64,000 bases of DNA from Ischnura elegans. Its lineage: Eukaryota > Arthropoda > Insecta > Odonata > Coenagrionidae. The position numbers and the translations under genes were made by a program. Location: the NCBI RefSeq assembly GCF_921293095.1, contig NC_060253.1, positions 71,647,992 through 71,711,991 on the forward strand, written 5' to 3'. This document shows positions 22,532 through 34,500 of the stretch, in pieces (the stretch's first letter is position 1; every line of letters starts with the position of its first letter). Below the pieces are notes generated by a model. That model was given only the letters and a program-made list of their open reading frames with translations, was not told the origin of the DNA and searched no databases.

Positions 22532-25500
22532 TTAAGGACTCAGGGCGGAAATGGGGATACTCTTCAGCAAAGAACATGAATCCCTATCCAAGGCAACCAA
22601 ACGGGAAATTGCACTTGAACTACAAGTAGCTGGAATACTGTCATCTGGTCTGTGTCGCCTCATCCACGTCACCGCTTCACGAACTTTTCTCAAGTGAACC
22701 CTGGCTAAGAATGATGAAATAAGCTGGTACTCAGGAAATGTACGGCGTTGAGAATAAGACCCTACAGGAAGCCCTCTCTCACACACCAATTTTGATGTAA
22801 GGAAAAGAAGCCACTGAAGGACCTAAAACAGAGAATTTCATAATGAACATTTCTTACTATAATTTTTGTAGGTATTTAGTAAATGGAATCTTATATTCAG
22901 CACATAACTTTGCCTTAGTCTTGAAACTGAAGCCAATGATGAAAACAATTGACTATGTGACCAGATATTTCAAAATTTACTGATTCCTTCTTACATCATC
23001 TATTAACTTTGGATAGGAACTTATGAGAAATAAGATTTCACTTCATCACATTCTACACATGATTTCAAAATGTGTGGTTTTAATGAATGATTTTTAATAA
23101 CAGAAGACAGGATAGCATTTTTGGCAAGTTAGACAACTAATTTGCTGAAAGAACTCGAAAAGAGGAAGCTACATACCTCATTACTGGATGGGATGTTTTC
23201 TTCCATCCAGGACTTGGGTGCCCAAAGAAACAGCTGACAGACATTGGCAGCCATATCTGCAGTCATACGCTATATAGGTGTAAAATAATACCAAAAAATT
23301 ATGTCAAAACTGTGCAACAGATATTAAATCTAACAAACCAATCCATCCAAAAATTTAGTAAACAAAACTATACAGATTCAACTGAACTGAAATCTATCTT
23401 GATGATTAATACAGGATTTACGTTGGCAAATTTTCAACCAAGATTTAAAAACAAGAAAGTAAAAATACAATCCAGGAGCAAAACTCAAAATACCTCCATA
23501 AAAAGCATTTGCCAAGAAATCCTAGCACCCTTCATCAATTCTCATAGAAGTGAAAATTAATACTCAGCAATGACAAAATTCTCTCATCTTATATACAGTG
23601 GAACCTCGTTAAAGCGAGTACGGGCTATAGCGACACCCCCGCTATAACGAGAGATAGCCGATGCACCGTCAATTGACCCTATAATAAGCGTGTTAAAAAA
23701 TTCGTTTTTACGAGACCCTTTCGGTGTTGGCTCGCCATAGCGAGGGTTTCACCGCCGGAAGACTTTCATCAAGACTCCTTAACCTCGGTAATTGCTAGCG
23801 ATCTGTTAGAAATGAAGTTAATGGAGTGCTCAGTCTCAAATTTATGTGGTAAACTGTCGTTCGATAAATATAATGATTGACGAAACAATGCTTTGCATCA
23901 TTTTTATTCAGTGCGGCGCTTATAAATTGTTTGAATAGTTAGTCGTTATTTGAGTAAGAAAATTTAGTGATGCAAAAAAACATCGCCTTTCGTCTGGATT
24001 TATGCTTACGTTTATCGGATAGATGTTTATCTGTCGCCGCACCACTCCTGTTCCTGTATATCTGTTCGCAACAGGTATATTGGCTATTATTTGCTCCACC
24101 TCCGGTAAAGCGACAATTCGCTATAGCGAGTGTTTATCAGTGCACCGTGGGGTGTCGTTATATCGAGGTTGCACTGTATAAGCTTCCACATAAAAATAAA
24201 TTACTAAACTTCATATGAACTTATTCATTTACAACTTATATGTAATTTTCATCAAAGCAAAAATAACTAGGTACATATATTAACTACTATTGATGAGATA
24301 TCTTGTAATGAATACATGGTCACTTAATTTGTGCTTCTGCATAGACATAAGAGTTCAAATGAATTGAAAACTATTCCCCAAATAAAAAGCTACGTAGTAC
24401 CTCATAAAAAAGTACTATATAGTGCCTTATAAAAAATCTAATAGTAAAAAAAACACCATATGACTCAAGCTAACTATTTTTGAAGAACAAATGAATGACA
24501 AAAAATATTATAGATGGAGTACCTTAAATGAAAAATAAAGGTGTTTAATGAAAATTCTTACGACCCAATCCAAAAGACCATGGGCATTTCCATACAACTG
24601 ATGCTCTGCTCATCACAACATTTTAATAAGGCATGAACCAAATCAAAATAAAATCATAAATCAACCTGATTCAGATATAAATTAGAAAACCCAAGTGTTC
24701 CATGAGCTTTACGATGTAAGTTGAGCAAATTCCTCAATCTTGCTTAATTCACCTTAAAAACCTTTCCTATAGCAATGATAAACAATTCTTATTAATTAAC
24801 ATCAAATCATCATATTTAACATCATCCATTCCCTCTACTCTGTAGGCCTCGGATGTGAACCCTTCGATGCTTGCAGCAAAACTGTTGCACTGAAAGACAC
24901 GGTACCCTCAGCTGTGCTTCTACTTCTTGCTTATTATGGAAAGAATTACAGTAAAACTTTGATTTTACGCAGTTGGAGGGACCGAAATATGGGCACTGTG
25001 TAAAATCAAAGTGTGTAAAATCAAAAGTTGGTATTGAGGAGAAGTATAGTTTTCAGGATAACTCTTGCTCATTATTTTTAGAATGCTTAGTCATACACTT
25101 GTACGCTTCTGATTTAAGCCAGAAACGGAACCAGAAAAAGTCTCATAGTGTGAGGTTTTATGGTAAAAGAGCATGAAATCCTTTTCAATCGCATCAGATA
25201 TATGTTTCCCAGATTCAATTACTCATTTGGAGGCAAGAAAAGAAGCATAATAATCTTATTTACTCACAAGCAACACCACAGATGGCATGTTACCTTAAGA
25301 GAAACAACATTGCATTCCTGAACAATGTTTCCCATGGCTATATTGCTAGAATTTCTGGCACTAAGATTACTTCTAATACCCGGGAGAAATTTCGGAATGG
25401 TGATACTAAATGCTCGCAGAGAAGCTAATTTTCGAAAATATTTTCAATTAAAATTAGTTTTCAGGAAATCTGTTTAACTACCTGCAGACAAACAAAGATT

Positions 25501-28500
25501 GGAAATTGAAGAAATGAGGTATCTGAGGATAGTCACCCAAATTAACCCCATAGAGTATGTGCACATTTTTGGGAAGTGATCTTAAAAAAGAATTTACACC
25601 TCAATTAGGCTAAATTCCGAGTCTGAGAATAGAGAGGTACTTTTTAAGCGAGATATTAATTATTAAAATTTGCAAAATTAATGATGCGCTGAAACACCAG
25701 TCGGCCATATTCTCAAGGCTGTGACGTCATTTTGTTCGACGTGTTCTCAGGCATTCCTTGTTCTTTAGGGTGAGCCCCTCTACAGCGTATACTGAGTTTG
25801 GAAAGAAGCCATGGAATGCCCTATGAACTAGATTTAAATAGTGTACATGCCATCATCTACATCTTTAAATTCATTTGTTTCTCGGTTACGCTGACGACAA
25901 GACTCCATCAACTACCTCGAACTACCTAATCGTATTTCTTACTCCTCGGTTCTCGCATTTGCGTTCGTTTGCAGATTTATAGTGACATTAAAATTAAGAG
26001 ACACTTAAACAGTGATGATCCTTGAAAATAGTACGACTTAATTCGTGAAAACTGGGTCACTAATTAGTAACTAACTTAGTAACTGTACCCGTACTACTAA
26101 CTAAAAAACGGAAAATTAATTTTCGATAAAAAGTGATAGTTTGGGTATTCAAAATGTTTGTAATTTAATTCCAAACACAGTGATGGTAATATTTTCTAAA
26201 TCGAATGTGAAATAAGCTCATTATTACGTATCACAAGTCGGGACTACTTTTTGGAAATGCACCGAGCGCAGGGATTCCTCGCTTAATGGATAGCATAACC
26301 GGTCATAACAAGACACTTGTACCTTGAAAACCAATAAACTTATGCTGTGAAGAAATATAAAATGAACCAATTATTAAATTGTGCTAACAAATGCTTCGAG
26401 AAGCATATTGAAACCGAATGAATGAAAAGTAATCGTCTGATCTAACTATCAAACATTTGGTTTCCATCATTCATCTGGACCAAGTTTTCAATAACCAATT
26501 TTTAGACATACCTCACAAATGCTATTCATACACCTCAACCAAGCAAATGTACATCTGACTGACATATCTATGTTAGCGAACTGAAAATAACTTGTAGAAA
26601 CATTGAGATAATCAGAACTCTGCTTTTGAATACAGTGGAACTTGGTTAGTACGTTTCTGAAGGGACCACGAAAAATGAACGCACTAACCAGGAAAACGTA
26701 CTAACGAGGAAAGTAAATAATAGCAGTCGGGGTTATTGCAATCAGTGAAAAAGTCGTCATAATTACAATTACTATCGGTAGTTCTCATAGGATCGCCTTC
26801 CTGAACTCTTTTCACATTTAAAATCAAGAAAATGAGCGCTACCATGAAAAACAATACGATGTGAATAAAAATCGCAATTTTTCATGGACATCCCGGAGAC
26901 GATTTCATGATTACGGCGTCTATCTCCCGTGATTTATCCTATATACATTTACAGAACGAGGACGAGTGAAGCTCAGACAAGCGAAGACAAGTCATTTTTC
27001 TTTCTCACAGCGTACTCGGAGAATATAACAACAACCCGGAGTAAGTCAACTGGTTTTTTAAACATCATAAAAATTGGGCAAAATTATATTGACTTTCAAA
27101 TTACGGCAACAGCCGTAGACATTCGCTTCTGGAATGATACCATTTCGATTGTAAAATCGATCGATATATCGACTGATGACACGCAAGATTATTAGATTAC
27201 TACGTAATTACAAGAAAATTTTATATTAAACAGTTAAAATTTACTTTCAAAATTTCTCTAATGTCGTCTGCTTTCGTTCCGAGATCAAGTATTTTTAAGC
27301 TAAGCCTAAGCTTAGCCTAAGGCTAAGCTTCGCGTGGAGATTCAGAGGATCGTCTGCTCCCGCAACAGTAGTCAAGTAAATACGCACGACGTCGAGTTTA
27401 TGGAGCAGTACTGCTTTAGATAATGTGGGAATTGTCTAATACCGTTAAGACTCATTTCTTCATCATGATAACTCGTGCAATAGCAACAATTGCCCACTCA
27501 CGAACTTTGTGCGCAGCAGTGGGCACTCCCAAGCGCTCCAAAGGCAACAGAAGGTGAGGAGCTCGGGGTGGGGAAAATTGGGGCTTCTTATTGGCTGTAG
27601 TTTTTCATAGTCAGACATTCCCGAAAAACGGCCGCATTTTATTTTTCATCACGTCACAAGAATTCAGAAATGCATTTGGATAAATTACGGTAGAAGAAAG
27701 AGATGTGGAATGAATGGAAGAATGTTAATGGCTAATAATAATAAATTAAATCATGAATTCAGACGTTTGCGACCCTTAAGAAGACACTAGAGAACGAATT
27801 GCGGGTTGCGTCACGGCAAGCAATTGAGCGTACTAACCAGGAAAGCGCAATTTTTTCAAACGTACTAACCAAATTCTTTTACCTGTATTTTGTTCGGATG
27901 GTACCGGGACCGAGGGAAATCGCCGTACTAAGGAGGAAAACGTACTAAGGAGGAACGTACTAACCAAGTTCCACTGTACATTAATTCTACGAAAGAACAA
28001 ATACGTCGACTACAAGTGCTTTTTTTTAAGAAATTAAGATCAGATTACTGCTTAAACTGGACCAAAATGTAACTTCAGTTATTTGTACTTACGTTTAAAA
28101 CCTTAAATAGCCCAGAAGAAGAAGAACCCAGCTCAGTAATGGCAATTTAATAATTAACTATGGATATTCATGCAGTCACCACGGGCCATAACTGAACATG
28201 AAAAATTATTTTTCGCGAGTCAGTAGGTTAAATAATAATAGAATAGAAAATAGTTAAATAGATAAATTAAATTATGATCGGTATTTGAAATGACAATAAT
28301 ACAAATATCGATAGTTATCTATCTACCGGCACTTTTACTTCCGTAAACCTTCGAATCGTGCTAACAAACTTTTGGCCAATTACCTACTGTAAACAATCTT
28401 ACTTAATTCACTTATGTTAGACCTAATTTCCGATGAGGTTTTTCGTCCATTTCTCTTTATTATGAATGTGACAAGACAACAAAAAAAGCTCCAGTTCAAC

Positions 28501-31500
28501 ATTAAAACTTCGTGCCGAGGCATGTAGGTATAGTCCAACATAATCAGCACGGTCAATCATTGAAGCATCCACCTTCGGGATATTATTTGAAGAAACCCTC
28601 ACGAAACCTGATTCCACGATAAGCACTTAAACGTATTTCCCATTACACAGATCAGATCCACCAACTTTTTCCAATGCACACGTAGTTTATTGAATCATAA
28701 ACACGATCATAACACGATAAACACCTTGCACGCTGATGAGATAGACCAGAATGACGTCACATACCGAGGAGCCAATAGATGAGCGTTTTCGTCTGCCTAA
28801 TATCGTTGCGAAAACAATGCATATTAAATAGTAATTATTAAACAAACTAAGCAACAATTAATGCTGTTAATCGAAAGTAATGATATTTACGATACAATTT
28901 ATCGAATAAACTGCATTTCAGTCGTATTCCTCCCGAGTGCACATACTCTATTATCAGGGAGCAAAATTTTGCTAATACATCACAAAGGCTTTATACCCTG
29001 TGGGCCTGGTTTCAAGTCCTGGCAGTAGCAGAAACTTACCAGAGATGGTCTATCCCTACTTGAGTGTAATGTGGAGGGCACTTCCAGGGCACCACTCTGT
29101 CCTGCAAATAGGTCCCATTCGAGCTTATCATTACAACTTGGCTAACGCCAACATAGGGTTCCTATCCCACCAGCCCTTACTTCATGGCGCTAATGACCCC
29201 AGCTGTCGGTTACCTCCTTCCAAATAGTATACCATAGATAACACGGAGCACACAGGACCAGGGATATTCCGAAATTTAGATTTTTCCGGTGTTTAGATCA
29301 CTTTTTTTTAAAGTGAGCTATTTAAATAACCGCGCAACTACCGTCATGCCGCCGGTGATGAATAAAAAAATGATTAATTGTCCGGAACAATTTTCCCTCC
29401 TTATAATTTTTACGCATTAAAAAAGCATTTTACCATGAAATTTTAGCATTAGTAGAATGAATCTACCGGGAATAGCTTCTCTGTCGGCATTTTTCTGCGA
29501 ATTCAGCGCCAGGACCTTCGACTTACAAGCCGTGTGACTCATCTTCACGTAATTTTTTTGCTTCCCCATATCTGATAACAACACCGGACACTTTTGGTAT
29601 TTCGATTTAATGGCGCTAAGCCATTCCTAAGTTGAAAGGGACTGCCTTATCACTCATGTCTTGAATTTGACTTCAATGATTACATGACGATTGACGACGC
29701 GAGTTATTCTCTGAGGGCATTAACTCCCGTTCCGTTAAAAATGAACACTTGCCACGTAGCAGAGTTAAGCTTATAGTTATTCAAGTTCCAGTCATGTTTC
29801 ATTTAAACCCACTCACAATGAGATACAAGTTGAGTCAGTTCTGATAAGTGCGCCACGCAAGCAACTTTCCCTCGCCTCCATTCGTCCCGCAGATGTGGGG
29901 TTAGCCCGCGGAATGAGACAACGCATGCTGCTTTTACCATCGTGTTGAATCACCATCGACTTACGTCCATACTAGAAGTACGTCTATCTTTTTTGGATCA
30001 CCTTGGAAGCCAAAATTTTGGCACGGGAGGATTTTTTACGGCTCATTTCGCCGTTATATTTCGCGGGGGCGACGGAAAACATAGCGTTGGCAAAATTCTA
30101 GAAAACCTTCCATTAGGGATGGATATTACGTAGTTCATAATTCCAGATTAATGACCATCTACTGTTATTACAATAAATATATAATAAACAGCGCCCATCA
30201 ATAAGTTGAATAATAAACGAAAGATGATAACACAGGCCAACAAAAAAAATATTTTTTTTGGTGCCGGGAATTTTTGAGCTGATATTAACAATATGTGTGG
30301 TTCTGAATCCAAATATGATATCGGTTTTTATGTAACAGCTCTACTTTTTTAGATACGGTGCATTTTATGATTAGATTCTTTTAAATATTTGATATATTTC
30401 AGAAAATATTTTTCAAATTTAAATCAATCTATAAATAAACTAATTCATAACCACTCTGCAGTTTTTACTTAGAAAATCACCTTTATACCTTAGAGAAAGG
30501 GGTTGGGGAGGATTTGGCGTGTTTGAAGAAGGGGGAGACAGGTGCACAGAGTGGAGACAGAGGGAAAAGATATAACTAAGGGAAGTGGGAAACCCACGGT
30601 GGAAAAGGACCCTAGTCATAGCTGTAGAATAACGACACGTGGAAAGAATCACAGAAAAGTGGAGAAGAGTAAAAAAGGGGGGATAGGGTAAAAATAGAGC
30701 GTGTCTTTGAAAATGAAGAGGCGGGAGTAAGTAATGGGTGAGGGGATTTCCGAAAACAAATGTTCCAATTCTCAAAGTTTTTGTAAAGCAACCTCTAAAA
30801 ATGAGCTCAATTCGAAGAAGCTGTGTAAATCATTGTGATGAGTTTTGTTACATTTGTGGGGAAAATACTTTAAAATAAAATAGGAAAACATTACAGACTT
30901 TGTGAAACGTGCATACCTGAGATATTTTGGTGTTCAGCTTGGTGACCAAGGTAAAAAGTGGGAACCACATGTTATGTGTAAAACATGTACAGAACATCAG
31001 CGGTAGTGGACTACAGGAAAAAGGAAAAGTTTAAAGTTTGGTGTGACAATGGTTTGGAGAGAACCTACAAACCATATTGATGACTGTTATTTTTGCATGG
31101 TAAATGTTTCGGGAATTAATTAAGTGGAAATGTCCAGACTTGCCTTCAGCTAGACGCCCGGTACCCAATTCAGAAGAAATCCCGATCCTAATATTTCAGA
31201 CATTACCAGTTTTATGTGAGGATATGAGCTATGTGAACATATTCCTGGTTCAATTGACGACAGTGACAATGACTACGAGGTAGTATCAGCAAATCCTTCA
31301 CTATTTAATCAAGATGAACTAAGTGACCTTGTTAGAGAAATGAACTTATCGAAGGAAGCATCTGAACTACTAGCTTCTAGGATGCATGAAAAGAATTTAA
31401 TGGAACAAGATACAAAAATTAATGTTTATCGCACAAGGGAAAAGGATCTGCTACCCTTCTTTACTCAAGAAGACAACCTTACATTTTGTGTAGACGTTAA

Positions 31501-34500
31501 AGGTCTTCTGAAAGGAATGGGACTACCGAAATATGAAGCTAGTGATTCGCGTTTGTTCATTGATGCGTAGATGCTAAGCGTAGTTTAAAATGTGTTCTTC
31601 ACAATATTAACAAGTTTGGCTCAATACCAGTCGCCCATTCAACAGAAATTAAAGAAGAATATGATACAATAGTGTTGGAAGATAAAATGCCAGGGACATC
31701 GCTAGGTGATTCGTGTAGATTTAAAAATGGTGAACTTTCTTCTTGGGAAGCAATTTAGCAACACAAAATATCCTTGTTTCTTGTGCCTCTGTCCTAGCAG
31801 GGACAGACAAACCACTGGATTAAGAAGGAGTGGTCAAAGAGAGAAAACTTAATTGTTAAGTAAAAACACATGTAATTGCTGAGTCTTTAGTTGAACGTAG
31901 AAAAATCACCTTACCACCCCTTCATGTTAAACTAGGCCTAATGCAGCAATTTGTAAAGGCTCTTGACAAGGATGGACCATGCTTCGGCTACATAAGAATA
32001 AAATTGCCGCAGATAAGTATAGAAAAACTTAAAGCTGGTATTTTTGATGGGCCACAAATCAGACAACTTACAAAGGATCCTGCTTTTGTCAAGTCAATGA
32101 ATGGGATTGAAAAAAACAGTTGGCTTTCATTTGTAATAAAACATTTTCTGGGAAATCACAAAGGAGAGAATTATCTCGAGTAGGTAAACAATATGCTCAC
32201 TAACTTTTAATCACTTGGATGTAATATGAGCATAAAAGTTCACTACCTACACAGTCACTTAGACTGTTTTCCTGAAAATTTAGGCGACACAAGTGATAAA
32301 CAAGGTGAAAGATTTCACCAGGAAATCAAAACAATGGAAGATCGCTACCAAGGAAGATGGGATAACGATATGATGGCAGATTACTGCTGGTGCTTAAAAC
32401 GAGTCTGTTCTAACAAAGTGCACGCAAGAAAATTGCGCGAAAGAAGCTTCCTAAGTGTTGAGTGACGTTTTTACGTCTTTTTTTTCTTTAAAGTGTTTTA
32501 TTTCAGTAAAAACATGTTACTATTTGTATTCAATCGTATTGTAAAATTATTGTTATTGTAGGGGTTATAACATTCCTATAAATTAATCAAGTCTTTATAT
32601 TATGTGGGTTTTATCATTTATGTAATTATCCCATATTATCATTTTGAACTTTTTTTTACGTAAGTAACAACATATCTGTATCTTGAAAACTAGAGCTGAT
32701 AGGAAAAAACTGATATCATATTTGGATTCAGCACCCCAATTATACTTGAAATCAGCTTTAAAATCTCCGGCACCAAAACCACTGTTGACCTGTGTAATGT
32801 TTATATCTCCAGCGATCATCCGTCTTAATCAAAAGTAGTTCCGCATACACGGCGATTGCCGTATACTTTAGGTTTCGATATCCTTCTACGGCAAATTTTA
32901 ACTAAGAGCAATATTCGCGTTCGTAAAGGAGCCTGAAATATTACTGAGAGGGCGTAAGGGGAAGCAATAATTAGATTCGCGATGTTTTAAGTTTCACGCT
33001 CAACAGCGTGACGTCATTTCAACCGTTCCTGTATTCATTTTTGCAACTCATTGAGACGAATAAATAACCTAACTTCATATCGCTCCAGTCGGGATTTTCA
33101 AAACAAGTCGAAAGACAACTGCGTAAAATCAAGATTAGCGGCCTCTTTGGGGCTGGGGTTATGCTGCGCAAAATCGAAAAACTGCGTAAAATCAAGAAAA
33201 GATGTAAAATCGAAGTTTCACCATTGCAATTCCTATGCTTTCCGGCCGGACTTGAGTGTCACTGCATAAAATCGAGACTTGATGTAAAATCGAAGTGCGT
33301 AAAATCGAAGTTTTACTGAATCTGTAAACGCAAAACACGTTTTTTCCTCAATAATTCATTCTAGAGGGACATTTTCTATGTTTTGGGCTCAAGCACAGAC
33401 TTAGTTGTAGGAAGTTTTCTTAAGTAGAAAGGTTTGTTACAGGAAGTTTATTTGCCTGCATAGTCCATTGGATGGGTCTGGAACCGGGCCAATAACTTCG
33501 AAATAGGAAGGGTTCCTTAAAATTTCACTGCATGGAGGTTCGTTTTTATGGAGGTTTTACTGTAATTATATTTAATTTCAAAGACTAAGCACAGCTTTAA
33601 TTAACAATAATGACTGCAAACAAGTAAATTGCACAAAAGAGCAATTCCAGAGGCTTATAATACCTTTGAGGGATCGCGGTGCAGAAGGTTTCTAATGAGG
33701 GCACAAATGATGCTTGGTACAGTAGATGGCAATTCAGGAAGTTCATCCTCCTTGTATGTGGAGCTTCGCAGTAAGGGACGTTGCCCATCACCTCCTCTCA
33801 GGTAGAATGGGTTGATAGAACCAAAAAGTTCATGTGCAACAGTTCCAACAGCCCATGCATCTGATTTTTCATAGTTAATGGTTGTAAATGGACCAGGTAC
33901 AGCATTGGCAACCTGCAAATACACAAAATGAGGTTAGTGCAGTAGAAGTCCTTTATATGTAACAAGTGCAAACGTTAAAAAAAGTAGAAAATTTGGCTTA
34001 TTTACATATTTCCATTCGTCCAGAAGTAAATGTATCAATATTTAAATGTTAATTTAAGAAATAATGAATACAGTGGAACTTGGTTAGTACGTTCCTCCTT
34101 AGTACGTTTTCCTCCTTAGTACGGCGATTTCCCTCGGTCCCGGTACCATCCGAACAAAATACAGGTAAAAGAATTTGGTTAGTACGTTTGAAAAAATTGC
34201 GCTTTCCTGGTTAGTACGCTCAATTGCTTGCCGTGACGCAACCCGCAATTCGTTCTCTAGTGTCTTCTTAAGGGTCGCAAACGTCTGAATTCATGATTTA
34301 ATTTATTATTATTAGCCATTAACATTCTTCCATTCATTCCACATCTCTTTCTTCTACCGTAATTTATCCAAATGCATTTCTGAATTCTTGTGACGTGATG
34401 AAAAATAAAATGCGGCCGTTTTTCGGGAATGTCTGACTATGAAAAACTACAGCCAATAAGAAGCCCCAATTTTCCCCACCCCGAGCTCCTCACCTTCTGT

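Larger units (their letters stand above)
25550..28951. mobile_element. DNA element with ATAGAGTATGTGCAC terminal repeats
   Basis: Perfect 15-bp inverted termini, ATAGAGTATGTGCAC, at 25550-25564 and 28937-28951. A second symmetrical match, GTGACGTCAT (25731-25740) and its complement (28751-28760), sits 181 and 191 bp from the ends, supporting a single unit. A 1.34-kb pogo-like copy (26633-27976) inserted into it later. A minus-strand fragment at 28423-28626 may be its remaining coding part. Target duplication and superfamily are not determined. Confidence 0.6.
24959..33318. mobile_element. Possible composite pogo-like element, TAAAATCGAAG family
   Basis: The left end CAGTAAAACTTTGATTTTACGC (24959, preceded by TA) and the right end, inverted, CAGTAAAACTTCGATTTTACGC (33318) are one terminal-repeat family. 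Both ends iterate the words GTAAAATCAAAG/GTAAAATCGAAG (24995-25025 and 33120-33310). If they are the two ends of one insertion, it spans 8.4 kb and holds the elements at 25550-28951 and 30231-32794. The right flank reads AA rather than TA, so two separate partial copies are equally possible. Confidence 0.45.

Noticed and set aside
24959-33318. Single intact 8.4-kb pogo element
   Set aside because: Kept only as a low-confidence composite: the right flank lacks TA and no transposase lies between, so two unrelated partial copies remain possible.
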